Shown in pieces: positions 41,762 through 51,005 of a DNA stretch of 64,000 nt. Under the pieces are notes generated by a model. The model ran no database searches and had not been told where the DNA came from. It was given only the letters and a program-made list of their open reading frames with translations. The translations under genes and the position numbers were made by a program. The first letter of the stretch is position 1. Every line of letters starts with the position of its first letter. Source of the stretch: Fervidibacter canadensis (lineage in GTDB: Bacteria; Armatimonadota; Fervidibacteria; Fervidibacterales; Fervidibacteraceae); NCBI GenBank assembly GCA_041446545.1, contig JBGOEJ010000007.1, positions 1-64,000 on the forward strand, written 5' to 3'.

Positions 41762-44299
41762 GTGAGAGGCTTGTTTGTTGCAATGGTCACGGGCTTGTCG
41801 GTTCTCTCGTTGGCGGCTCAAACGCCTAAGCCCATCACCGACTGGCTCGTTTGCGGTCCGTTTCCCTTTGAGCGCGAGTTGCCGCAGTTTTTTGCCGACC
41901 ATCTAACTGAACACGGTGGCGAGGCGAAAATTCAGCCGAGGGAAGGGATGGCACACAATGTCAAGGGATTGGGCAAGGTGACTTGGCAAAGACATCGTGC
42001 GCCCGAAGGGATTTTGGATTTTGTGACGCTAATGGCAAAGCAAGTTGGAGAGGAACGACCGAAGTTTTGGCAACTTCGCTACGGGCTCGCCTACGCTTAC
42101 ACGGAAATCCAAAGTGACCGACCTCAAAAGGCGCTCTTGCTTTTGGGCAGCGAAGATTGGCTTTCGGTTTGGCTCAATGGCGAGTTAGTGCATGAAATTT
42201 TCGTTTACCGCCATCTCGTTCCCGACAAAGATGCCGTCTTGGTCAACTTGCGCAAAGGGAAAAATCGGCTGCTCGTCAAAGTTGCCCGCATCGCTGGCGG
42301 TTGGGGCGTTTCGGCAAAAATCGTCATGCCCATCAAACGCAATTTGTTCGTCAAAACGGAACGCTATGACCGTTGCCCGCCCGATGGCAACATGTTCGTG
42401 CCTGAAATCCGTGAGGGGGAAACCGTCCCTGTCTGGGGCTACTTGACCGTTGTGAACATGAGCGAAAAACCTTTGCCGTCGGTGACAATTCGGGTTCGCG
42501 AAAACGATTGGTTTGCCGAAACGAGCGAGCAAATTGGCGAATTGGCTTCAGGCGAAAGTTCCCAGTTGCCTTTCCTCATTGCACCGAAGCGTCCTCTCAA
42601 CTCTGACGAAAAACCTCGCTTGCAATTGGTCATCGGCACAATCGGCGAGCAACAAGAGTTTGATTTGCCCGTGACGGTTCGGCGCAAGGATGAGCCCTTT
42701 TTCACGACCCACCATTCCCGCATTGATGGCTCCGTTCAACCGATGACTTTGCTCGTTCCGCCAAGGGACGACCCGCAGCGAACATATCCGTTGGTCGTTG
42801 CGTTGCATGGTGCAAAGGGTTGCCTGATTGGTCATGCCTTTTCTGTCAAGCCTGATTTCATCATCGTCGCACCGCATGGGCGAGGGCAAACAGGTTACCG
42901 AGATTTCGGCGAGGTAGACATTTTTGAGGCGATACACGAGGTTCGCAAACGCTACCGCATTGACGAAGACCGAATTTACCTGACGGGTCACTCAATGGGC
43001 GGTGGCGGGACTTTCAGGTTGGCGGTTCGCTACCCGCACCTTTGGGCAGGGATTGCGCCGATGGCTTCGGCGGGCGCAAGACCGTTTGAATGGCTTCGCA
43101 ATCTGCTGCACATCCCGACGCTCTTTTATCACGGTAGCGAGGACGAAGTTGTGCCCGTTCAAATGGCTCGCGAGGCAGCCGATTATATCCGCCGACTCGG
43201 CTACAACTTCCGCTACGAGGAAGTTGAGGGCAAACCGCACTGGTGGGGCGTTGACTTTCCCGAAATGTTTGCTTTCTTCGCCCGACATCGCCGAACGAAG
43301 TCGCCCGACCGCATCGTTTTCTGGACGAATGACCCAAGAGCCAACCGAGCCTATTGGCTGGAAATCGCCGACTTTGATGACTACACGAAACCTGCAAGTG
43401 TGGAAGCGCAGGTAACAAGGGACACGGGAGATGGGACACGGGTGAAATTGGTGACGGAGAATGTGGGCGAAGTGAAGTTGCTGCTGAACGAAGCACCGGA
43501 GGCGTTGCAACGGTTGCCTTTAACTGTTGAGTGGAACGGGTGCAAAGCCATTGTAATGAAGCGAACAACCCTTGAAGTCGTTCACCTTAAATTGCTGCCA
43601 CCGCAGATAGGGGTCTTGATGGGAGAGCAAGACTGTCAATTGCCCCGTTACTGGCAATGGCAGCGAGACGGGTTTCCCGTTTCCGTCACCCGATGGAGTA
43701 TCAAGTGGGTGCGTCTTCCTGTGTGCATATCGTTTCCCAAATCGTCCTTTAGATTTGATGGGTTTGCTGAACCCAAAACTCCAAAGCGCTGTGGTCTTGT
43801 CACCGATGTTTTCACGGCGCCGTTCACCGTCGTTTACGATGCTGAAAGCGAAGGGGCAAAGTGGGCGGCAAAGCAATTTCAGCATTGGTGGCGAAACTAC
43901 GCCCTCGGCGTTTGCTCGCTGCAGGCATTCCGAGAGGATCACGAATTTAACCAACTGATGCAAAGTGCCATTGAAAATTTGGTCTTGTTCCAGAAAGTTT
44001 TGCCGGGAACGCGCTACGGTGACATTGTCTTTGAGCGAAACGGTATTTGGGTGGGCAAGCGACGCTTTGTGGGCAAGAACATTGCCGTTCGGGCTTTGTT
44101 GCCCAACCCTTTTAACCCGAACCGTTACTTGCTGATTAACGCCGGCACCACTGACGAAGCGTTGCGCTTGTTAGCGAAAGTGCCGATGGATATCGGTCAG
44201 CCTTACGACTATTTGGTTGCAGACGAACGGTTTTTGGTAGAAGGGTTGAAAGGAGCGCTAACTGTCGGGCGACAGTCTCGCGAATGGCATGCAAAATAA
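41762..44299 (+). CDS. Secreted alpha/beta-hydrolase esterase with N-terminal beta-sandwich
   Basis: 845 aa from a GTG. A signal peptide (MRGLFVAMVTGLSVLSLAA) is followed by ITDWLVCGPFPFERE, a jelly-roll domain opening seen in many Armatimonadota and Planctomycetota secreted enzymes. The alpha/beta-hydrolase domain (about 320-520) has the nucleophile Ser near residue 409 (LTGHSMGGGG), Asp in YHGSEDEVVP and His in GKPHWWG. It resembles PHB-depolymerase/feruloyl-esterase-like enzymes. The C-terminal about 300 residues have no recognised domain. It probably de-esterifies plant polysaccharide outside the cytoplasm. The LacI regulator upstream may control it. Confidence 0.8.
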   Translation: MRGLFVAMVTGLSVLSLAAQTPKPITDWLVCGPFPFERELPQFFADHLTEHGGEAKIQPREGMAHNVKGLGKVTWQRHRAPEGILDFVTLMAKQVGEERPKFWQLRYGLAYAYTEIQSDRPQKALLLLGSEDWLSVWLNGELVHEIFVYRHLVPDKDAVLVNLRKGKNRLLVKVARIAGGWGVSAKIVMPIKRNLFVKTERYDRCPPDGNMFVPEIREGETVPVWGYLTVVNMSEKPLPSVTIRVRENDWFAETSEQIGELASGESSQLPFLIAPKRPLNSDEKPRLQLVIGTIGEQQEFDLPVTVRRKDEPFFTTHHSRIDGSVQPMTLLVPPRDDPQRTYPLVVALHGAKGCLIGHAFSVKPDFIIVAPHGRGQTGYRDFGEVDIFEAIHEVRKRYRIDEDRIYLTGHSMGGGGTFRLAVRYPHLWAGIAPMASAGARPFEWLRNLLHIPTLFYHGSEDEVVPVQMAREAADYIRRLGYNFRYEEVEGKPHWWGVDFPEMFAFFARHRRTKSPDRIVFWTNDPRANRAYWLEIADFDDYTKPASVEAQVTRDTGDGTRVKLVTENVGEVKLLLNEAPEALQRLPLTVEWNGCKAIVMKRTTLEVVHLKLLPPQIGVLMGEQDCQLPRYWQWQRDGFPVSVTRWSIKWVRLPVCISFPKSSFRFDGFAEPKTPKRCGLVTDVFTAPFTVVYDAESEGAKWAAKQFQHWWRNYALGVCSLQAFREDHEFNQLMQSAIENLVLFQKVLPGTRYGDIVFERNGIWVGKRRFVGKNIAVRALLPNPFNPNRYLLINAGTTDEALRLLAKVPMDIGQPYDYLVADERFLVEGLKGALTVGRQSREWHAK

Positions 44300-44389
44300 G
44301 CCTTTCAGGCTGCCACACCTTTGGCTTTAACTACGGACTTCTTGAAATTGGGGCAAAGGAATGACAAAGTTTTTATGCCGTCTTTGGTG

Positions 44390-44481
44390 GGGAGCGGTTG
44401 AGGGCTGGTGCCCTCCCAGGACTTCAAATCCTGTGCACCGCCTAAAAGGTGGTGGGTGGGTTCAATTCCCATCCGCTCCCG
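44390..44481 (+). tRNA. selC: Selenocysteine tRNA (UCA)
   Basis: 92 nt. 8-bp acceptor GGGAGCGG/CCGCTCCC, 6-bp D-stem GAGGGC/GCCCTC with a four-base TGGT loop, anticodon arm CAGGA-CTTCAAA-TCCTG with TCA (bases 44424-44426), variable arm CACCGCC-TAAAA-GGTGGTG (7 bp, one G-U), T-arm GTGGG-TTCAATT-CCCAT, discriminator G73. The 8/5 acceptor/T stem layout, long D-stem and UCA anticodon are diagnostic of bacterial tRNA-Sec. CCA is not encoded (CCC follows). It implies selA, selB and selD elsewhere. The flanks (44300-44389, 44482-44602) hold no other gene. Confidence 0.97.
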
Positions 44482-44602
44482 CCCTCCTTTCCTTGCCGCT
44501 CTTTGCCCCTTCTCCGCCAAGCCGTTTGCAGGTTTCCCTGCGTAACAGAAGGGTTGGCTGCGTCAAAAAGAATGCCCCAAACTTTGGCAGAGGTGGTGTC
44601 CG

Positions 44603-46141
44603 ATGCGGTGTCGGCGATGGTCAGTGACAGTGATGGTGTTGGTGGCGGTTGCTGCCACCTTGCCATCCCTTTGCCCTCAAACCCCTTTCCCCAACGCCTA
44701 TGCCCTTGTCAATGGGCGCCTCTTCGTCGGCGATGGACGGGTGTTGGAGAAAGCGACGGTTCTCATCCGTGACGGGCTCATTGAAGCTGTCGGGACAGAG
44801 GTGGCAATCCCGCCTGACGCCGAAGTCATTAAGGGCGACGGTTTGGTCGTCTACCCTGGCTTCATAGATGCCCACACGACGCAAGGGTTGAAGTTGCCCG
44901 ATTGGCAATCCGACCAAGATGAGCCGCCTGACACAAGCGTGGATGCCCCACCTTTTATGCGCCTCGCCAACCGCAAAGGCATCCGCCCCGAATTGCGCGC
45001 CGTTGATTGCCTCCCTTTGGATGCAGCGACCCTTGTGCCTTATCGGCAAGCGGGATTCACGACGGCACTTTTTGCTCCATCGGGGGGCGCTATCAACGGG
45101 ACAAGCGCGTTGGTCAACTTAAGCGGTGCTCCTAAACGCGACTGTGTCGTCAAGCCCATCGTGGCGATGCACTTTGCCTTCCAGATGCCCCGAACGGTGC
45201 GGGGTTACCCGTCCAGTTTGATGGGCATCTTTGCCCATTTGCGTCAGACCCTTCTGGATGCCCACTATTGGCGGGCGATGCAAGCCGCTTTTGAAAATGG
45301 CAGTGGCAAGCGTCCGCCTGCCGATGAGAGCCTGATTTCCCTTCAGCCTGTCTTGAGCGGAGCGATGCCGGTCATCTTTGATGCTGACTCGGAGAACGAA
45401 ATCCGACGAGCAATCAAATTTGCCGACGAATTTGGGTTGCGGCTTATTATCAGCGGTGGTCGGGAAGCGTGGAAAGTTGCCGACGAATTGGCGAGACGCA
45501 AAATCCCTGTCATCGTCAGCCTCGCTTTCGGTCCCGAACCCCGTCGCCCATCGGCGCGCCGACAACCCCCTGAGCGTCCCCAAGCACCTTCCGAGACGCC
45601 CCCCGAACTCTTTGCCGAGCCTCAAGCGGAAGAGGAAGCGCCGATAGCAGAGCGGGAAGAGGAAACCGAGATGACGGAAGCCGTCTTCAAAGAGCGGCAA
45701 CGCCAATGGCAAGAACGAGTCGCCAATGCCGCCAAGTTGCACCAAGCGGGCGTGCTGTTTGCCTTCACGACTCGGGGCACGCGCAACTTTTCGGAGTTCT
45801 GGCAGAACTTGCGCCTCGCTATCCAAGCGGGACTGCCCAAAGAAATCGCCTTGCGGGCATTGACGGTCAACCCAGCGAAATTGTTTGGCGTAGATTCGCA
45901 CATGGGCACGGTGGAAGCAGGCAAAGTTGCTAACTTGGTCGTGATGACAGGCGAGTTCACCGACGAGAAGGCTCAGGTGCGTTTCCTGTTCATTGACGGT
46001 CGCAAGTTTGAGCCGATGCGAGAGCGTGTCCCCTTGCGTCCTGCAGCGCCGACATTTTCCCCGACAGAGCAACGCCCCCGTTTCCCCCGCCTTGAGTTGC
46101 CTCCCGAAGACGGAAGTGGGGGCGAGTGTTTGCCCGATTGA
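44603..46141 (+). CDS. Secreted amidohydrolase-like protein, probably lacking a full metal site
   Basis: 512 aa with a signal peptide (WSVTVMVLVAVAATLPSL). ALVNGRLFVGDGRVLEKATVLIRDG and GLVVYPGFIDAHTTQGLKL are amidohydrolase hallmarks, but the metal motif H-x-H is reduced to a single His (DAHTT). The C-terminal NPAKLFGVDSHMGTVEAGKVANLVVM is typical. A charged insertion (about 310-365) is rich in Pro and Glu. IKFADEFGLRLIISGGREAWKVADELARRKIPVIV is closely similar to the second half of the next gene's product. It is 22 nt upstream of that gene, so they are cotranscribed. Catalysis is doubtful. Confidence 0.82.
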   Translation: MRCRRWSVTVMVLVAVAATLPSLCPQTPFPNAYALVNGRLFVGDGRVLEKATVLIRDGLIEAVGTEVAIPPDAEVIKGDGLVVYPGFIDAHTTQGLKLPDWQSDQDEPPDTSVDAPPFMRLANRKGIRPELRAVDCLPLDAATLVPYRQAGFTTALFAPSGGAINGTSALVNLSGAPKRDCVVKPIVAMHFAFQMPRTVRGYPSSLMGIFAHLRQTLLDAHYWRAMQAAFENGSGKRPPADESLISLQPVLSGAMPVIFDADSENEIRRAIKFADEFGLRLIISGGREAWKVADELARRKIPVIVSLAFGPEPRRPSARRQPPERPQAPSETPPELFAEPQAEEEAPIAEREEETEMTEAVFKERQRQWQERVANAAKLHQAGVLFAFTTRGTRNFSEFWQNLRLAIQAGLPKEIALRALTVNPAKLFGVDSHMGTVEAGKVANLVVMTGEFTDEKAQVRFLFIDGRKFEPMRERVPLRPAAPTFSPTEQRPRFPRLELPPEDGSGGECLPD

Positions 46142-46163
46142 ATCCTCAGGAGGTGAAGGGAAG

Positions 46164-48800
46164 ATGGGGCGATGGTGTGTCGTCGTTGCCTTCATCCTGT
46201 CGGCGTTGGCGATGGCGCAAGAACCCGTTGAGTTGGATGAATATCGCCAACCTGCCATCAAAACGAATGGCAACTGCTTCATCAAAGGCGGGACGATTTG
46301 GACGGGCATGGGACAGGTGATAGAAGGAGGGAGCATTTTGGTGCGGGACGGAAAAATCGCTGCCATCGGCAAAGACTTGACGCCACCTGACGGCATCCCC
46401 GTCATTGATGCGACGGGCAAGTTCATCATGCCAGGCATCATTGATGCCCACTCGCACATCGCCACTGATGCCGTCAACGAAGGGACGGATAGCATCACAG
46501 CGGAAGTGCGCATTCACGATGTTTTGGTGCCGCAGAGTTTGTCCATCTACCGTGCTTTAGCGGGAGGCGTGACGGCGGCGCTGATTTTGCACGGGAGCGC
46601 TAACGCCATCGGCGGGCAAAGCGTTGTCGTCAAGATGAAGTGGCGGCAGCCAGCGGAGCGGCTGATTATCCCCGATGCGCCCCGCATCATCAAGTTCGCT
46701 TTGGGCGAAAACCCCAAGCGTTCCAACTTTACGGGCGAAACGGTGCGCTTCCCGACGACGCGGTTGGGCGTGGAAGCCGTTATCCGCCGCGCCTTTGACG
46801 AAGCCCGCCGATACATGAAAGCATGGGAGCGTTACGAACGGGAGCGTCAACGCAACCCCCATGCCCTTCCGCCTCGCCGCGATTTGCGGCTGGAAACTTT
46901 GGCAGACATCCTGCGGGGCAACATTTGGGTTCACTGCCACGCTTACCGAGCCGACGAAATGCTGATGCTAGTGCGTTTGGCGAAGGAATACGGGTTCAAA
47001 ATTGCGGCGTTCCAGCATGCGTTGGAAGCCTACAAGATTGCGCCTGAACTGGCGGCGGCAGGCGTGGGCGTTTCCACCTTCGCTGACTATTGGGCATACA
47101 AGGTGGAAGCCTATGACGCCATCCCATACAACGCGGCGATATGCCTGCGGGCGGGCATCATCACTTCGGTCAACTCTGACAGCGGCGAACGGATGCGGCG
47201 GCTCAATTTAGAGGCAGCAAAGTGCATCAAGTATGGCGACTTGACACCTGAGGAAGCCCTGCGGCTCATCACCCTTTATCCTGCGATGCAACTGGGCATT
47301 GCCCACCGAACGGGCACTTTGGAAGTCGGCAAAGATGCGGACATCAGCATTTGGGATGGGCATCCTTTGAGCGTTTACAGCAAATGTGTGATGACGCTGG
47401 TGGACGGTGAAGTGCTTTTCATGCGCCGCGACGCTTTCGGAGTGGACAAGACAGCGACCGTTCGGCGCGAGTTGTCCCTTTGCCGAACTGACCACCTTGC
47501 CCTTCCGACCCCACCCCCTGCCCGCCGCTACGCCATCGTCGGGGCGACAGTCTATCCCATCACACAGCCGCCGATAGAAAACGGCGTCGTGCTGATAGAG
47601 GGCGACCGCATCAAGGCTGTCGGTAAAAATGTCGCCATCCCAAAAGACGCCATCGTCATCAACGCCAAAGGGTTGCGGGTTTACCCTGGGTTGATTGACG
47701 CAGGTTCGGTTTTGGGCTTGACAGAAATTAGTGCTGTTCGGGCGACCGTGGACACCAGCGAAAGCGGCGATTTTCAACCCGATTTGCAAGCCCTCGTTGC
47801 TGTCAACCCTGCCAGCGAACATTTTGCTATCACACGCTTTGTCGGCATTACGGCAGCCTTGACGCGCCCGACGGGTGGCGTTATCAGCGGTCAAAGTGCT
47901 GTCATCCATCTTGCAGGCTGGACACCCGATGAGATGCGCCTCAAAAGTCCTGCCGCTTTGCATCTCAATGTGCCTGAAGGGTTGGGTGGATTGCCTTCCT
48001 TCGTGCGGTTGATGATGGAGCCTCAGCAAATTCAGCAGTTGCTGGAAGAGAGCGGCACCCGCTTGCAGCGGCTTCGGGATTTTCTGCGGCGAGCGAAGTT
48101 GTATGCCGAAGCGAAAAGCAAAGGTGCTGAAGTTGCTTTTGACCCACGCTTTGAAGCGATGCTGCCTTACATAACGGGCAAATTGCCCGTCATCTTTCAC
48201 GCCAACAGCGCTCGCAGCATCCGCACGGCGTTGCAACTGGCAGACGAATTCGGCTTGAAGGCGGTCATCGCTGGCGGGCGGGATGGGTGGAAAGTCGCTG
48301 ACTTGCTGGCGCAAAAGAAAGTGCCTGTCATCGTCGGTCCGCTTTGGACACTGCCCGCCAGCGATTACGACCCTTATGATGCCCCTTGGGCGAACCCAGC
48401 AGTGTTGCATCGGGCAGGCGTGAAAATTGCCTTCCAGTCGGCGAGTGCGGCGACAGCACGGGATTTGCCCTACCAAGTCGGCATCGCCTGCGCCTTCGGG
48501 CTGCCCCACGAGGAAGCCTTGAAAGCTGTGACAATTAACGCAGCCGAAATTTTGGGTGTCGCCGACCAATTGGGGAGTTTGGAAGCAGGCAAAGTGGCGA
48601 ACTTGATCGTCACCGATGGTGACCCGTTGGAAGTCACGACCAATTTGCACTACCTGTTCATTGCGGGCAAACCCGTGCCCTTAGAGAGCCGCCACACCCG
48701 CCTTTACCTGCAATATCGCCAGCGGTTGGCGCAACCTATGCCCCTTGCTTCGGGGCAACCGACAAGCCAACAGGTGAGTTCGTCGGGAGCGACGCAATGA
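46164..48800 (+). CDS. Secreted tandem amidohydrolase (one active-looking, one degenerate domain)
   Basis: 878 aa, AGGAGGTGA SD and a signal peptide (VVVAFILSALAMA). Domain 1 keeps metal ligands: DAHSHIATDA, the His pair HCHAYRADEM and FQHALEAYK, and SVNSDSGERM. Domain 2 begins AIVGATVYPITQPPIENG and has DAGSVLGLTEI in place of DAHxH, so its metal site is lost. It still carries LADEFGLKAVIAGGRDGWKVADLL, shared with the protein encoded upstream. Such imidazolonepropionase-like secreted proteins may be periplasmic peptidases or amidases. Domain 2 and the upstream gene are probably products of the same duplication. Confidence 0.85.
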   Translation: MGRWCVVVAFILSALAMAQEPVELDEYRQPAIKTNGNCFIKGGTIWTGMGQVIEGGSILVRDGKIAAIGKDLTPPDGIPVIDATGKFIMPGIIDAHSHIATDAVNEGTDSITAEVRIHDVLVPQSLSIYRALAGGVTAALILHGSANAIGGQSVVVKMKWRQPAERLIIPDAPRIIKFALGENPKRSNFTGETVRFPTTRLGVEAVIRRAFDEARRYMKAWERYERERQRNPHALPPRRDLRLETLADILRGNIWVHCHAYRADEMLMLVRLAKEYGFKIAAFQHALEAYKIAPELAAAGVGVSTFADYWAYKVEAYDAIPYNAAICLRAGIITSVNSDSGERMRRLNLEAAKCIKYGDLTPEEALRLITLYPAMQLGIAHRTGTLEVGKDADISIWDGHPLSVYSKCVMTLVDGEVLFMRRDAFGVDKTATVRRELSLCRTDHLALPTPPPARRYAIVGATVYPITQPPIENGVVLIEGDRIKAVGKNVAIPKDAIVINAKGLRVYPGLIDAGSVLGLTEISAVRATVDTSESGDFQPDLQALVAVNPASEHFAITRFVGITAALTRPTGGVISGQSAVIHLAGWTPDEMRLKSPAALHLNVPEGLGGLPSFVRLMMEPQQIQQLLEESGTRLQRLRDFLRRAKLYAEAKSKGAEVAFDPRFEAMLPYITGKLPVIFHANSARSIRTALQLADEFGLKAVIAGGRDGWKVADLLAQKKVPVIVGPLWTLPASDYDPYDAPWANPAVLHRAGVKIAFQSASAATARDLPYQVGIACAFGLPHEEALKAVTINAAEILGVADQLGSLEAGKVANLIVTDGDPLEVTTNLHYLFIAGKPVPLESRHTRLYLQYRQRLAQPMPLASGQPTSQQVSSSGATQ

Positions 48801-48817
48801 ACGAAGTGGACAAGCCC

Positions 48818-49653
48818 TCACGGGCGTCCCGGCTCCCACTCTACACCTCGGTTGCGGTAGGCGATGGCGATTTGGGTGGCGTTAGCGCCCTCTAAATCTT
48901 TGAGCCACTTAGCATGTCCGTCGCAGAAGTTCCAAAGGCGTCCGTCCAAATGCCGTCGCCCCGCCAACCAGCGTTGCGAGTAGCCATAGCCGGGAATCAT
49001 GTAGTAGACGCTGTAAGGGTAGCCATTCCGCCCGATTTCGGACATAAAGAAGACCTTGGCGGGGGCAGCGATTTCGGCGAGGCTTTTCCCACCAGGCGTA
49101 TTCGGGTTGGTGTTGCCAGGGCTGATGGACGGCCAAGTCGTGGAAAGCCAATAGTTGGTGGCGTAACTGAAGGGGAAGACGCGAATGCAATCGTCGGGCG
49201 TCATCCCTTGAAAAGCACCCGTCCAATTGTGAGCGAGCAAAATGAGTTCGTAAGAACCGCCCCGATTGCCCGTGCACTTGGAGAAGTTTGGGCGTTCGCT
49301 GTCACTGGGACAAAGCCCGACTTGAAAGTTGCGGATGTAAGGTTGCCCTGAAAGCATCCAAGGGGGCAAGTGGTTATACCAGCCCTCGCACCAAGGTGTC
49401 GGGAGAAAACTATCTGAGCAGGTAACCGCTGGCAATCGCTCGTCGTAGTCTTGGGCGTATTGCAGGACAGCAGTGCCCCAGTTTTTCATGTTGCTGAGGC
49501 ATTGGGTTTGGCGGGCTTTTTCCCTGGCAGCGCTAAAGACAGGGAACAAAATCGCCGCCAAGATGGCGATAATGGCGATCACCACGAGCAACTCAATGAG
49601 GGTGAAGCCTATAAGCCGTCGTCCTTCCTTGCGGTTGCCACTGCCTTGATCAT
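48818..49653 (-). CDS. DUF1559-type pseudopilin; start codon and pilin core in different frames
   Basis: The core GFTLIELLVVIAIIAILAAILFPVFSAAREKARQTQCLSNMKNWG and the C-terminal LWNFCDGHAKWLKDLEG are intact. The only ATG with a good SD (GGGAGGAG, at 49653) opens a frame that ends after 14 codons (MIKAVATARKDDGL) and is one base out of step with the pilin core. The core frame has no start codon near the SD; it is open up to a TTG at 49717 without an SD. So the coordinates are not a multiple of three. Causes could be a real 1-nt loss, an assembly error or programmed slippage. Function as for the gene at 39376. Confidence 0.75.
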
Positions 49654-49832
49654 GGCAACTCCTCCCTTCAAGTAAGGCTTTCGTTGATTGCTTATGGCAG
49701 GCTGTCACTGCCCGCAAAAGTTTACCTTCGGGCAGTCAAGGGCGAAATAGGGTAACGCAAGGCGAGTTCCAAAGCCGAGCCACTAACCGCTGGGGTCAAT
49801 GAGCCTTAAAATTCGCAGGGGTGAAAGGAAAC

Positions 49833-51005
49833 ATGCGATGGAAAGATTGTCAAGAGGCGGTCAGGCGATGGCAATTGGATGGTTGGTTGCTGACGGATTT
49901 TCAGGGGAGCAATCCTGTTGCCGCTGAACTTGTGGGACTCCCTCAACAGGCAACCCGCCGTTGGTTTTGCCTCATCCCTGCTGACGGCGAACCTCGTTGG
50001 CTCGTCCCCCGCTTGGAGCGCTCGTTGTTCGCTGAAGTGCCCGGCACTGTCGCCGATTACGGCTCACGCCAAGAGTTACTGGACGGGTTGCGTCGGCTCC
50101 TTCAAGGCGTCTTTCGCCTCGCCGTTGAATACTCCCCTCAAGGTGAATTGCCGACGGTCTCTTTTCTGGATGCAGGAAGTTTTCAGTTGCTCCAAAGTTT
50201 TGGCGTCACCCTCGTTTCGTCGGCGGATTTAGTCCATTGGGTTCTGGGGCGCGTGGACGAGAAAGGCTTAGCCCTCCACCGAAAAGCCGCCGAGAAGTTG
50301 CTGCAATTGAAAGAGGAAACCTTTGCCTTCATCGTGAACGCTTTGATGACAGGGCGCACGGTGACGGAGTGGGATGTCCAGCAGTTTTTGCGGCAGCGTT
50401 TTCAGCAAGAAGGGTTGACAACCTCTCACCCGCCCATCGTCGCCTGCATGGGTAATAGCGCCAACCCGCACTACTTTCCGACCCCCGAAAAGGCAGCGTC
50501 CATCGGCTGGGGTGATTTCATCTTGCTGGACTTGTTCGCCAAAGTCGCCGACGACCCTGACGCTATTTACGCCGACATCACTTGGTGCGCTTACACGGGC
50601 AGCACCGTCCCGCCTCGTTTTGAAGCCCCTTTCGCTGTCGTGCGGGAAGCCCGCGATGCCGCTTTGGCGTTTCTGGCGGAAAGGGTCAGGAAGGGAGAAC
50701 CCGTCCGAGGCTTTGAAGTAGATGCCGTCGCCCGAAAGGTGGTCGCTCAACATGGCTTCGCCGACCGCTTCATCCACCGATTGGGGCATTCGTTGGGACG
50801 CAAAGTGCACGGATGGGGCGTCAACTTGGACGGCTACGAAACCCACGACCATCGCCAGTTAGTGCCTGGCACCCTTGTGACCATTGAGCCGGGCATTTAC
50901 GGACCAGAAATCGGCGTCCGCAGCGAAATCAATGTCGTCGTGCAAGATGGCAATATTGAAGTGACGACTTTGCCCTTGCAGGAACATATCCTGCCGCTGA
51001 TTTGA
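49833..51005 (+). CDS. M24-family metallopeptidase (Xaa-Pro aminopeptidase-like)
   Basis: 390 aa from the ATG with AAAGGA upstream. Residues about 1-140 are a creatinase-like N-terminal domain (WLLTDFQGSNPVAAELVGL). The pita-bread domain has the dinuclear metal ligands in order: Asp in LLDLFAK, Asp in IYADITW, His in HRLGHSLGRKVHG, Glu in TIEPGIY and Glu in SEINVVV. It removes N-terminal residues before proline, or hydrolyses related substrates, in the cytosol. Its stop overlaps the rhomboid ATG by one base (TGATG), so the two proteases are translationally coupled. Confidence 0.9.
   Translation: MRWKDCQEAVRRWQLDGWLLTDFQGSNPVAAELVGLPQQATRRWFCLIPADGEPRWLVPRLERSLFAEVPGTVADYGSRQELLDGLRRLLQGVFRLAVEYSPQGELPTVSFLDAGSFQLLQSFGVTLVSSADLVHWVLGRVDEKGLALHRKAAEKLLQLKEETFAFIVNALMTGRTVTEWDVQQFLRQRFQQEGLTTSHPPIVACMGNSANPHYFPTPEKAASIGWGDFILLDLFAKVADDPDAIYADITWCAYTGSTVPPRFEAPFAVVREARDAALAFLAERVRKGEPVRGFEVDAVARKVVAQHGFADRFIHRLGHSLGRKVHGWGVNLDGYETHDHRQLVPGTLVTIEPGIYGPEIGVRSEINVVVQDGNIEVTTLPLQEHILPLI

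Noticed and set aside
44482..44602. A second small RNA or a terminator just after selC
   Set aside because: I found only a weak stem and no T-run. The stretch is better read as the leader of the amidohydrolase gene.
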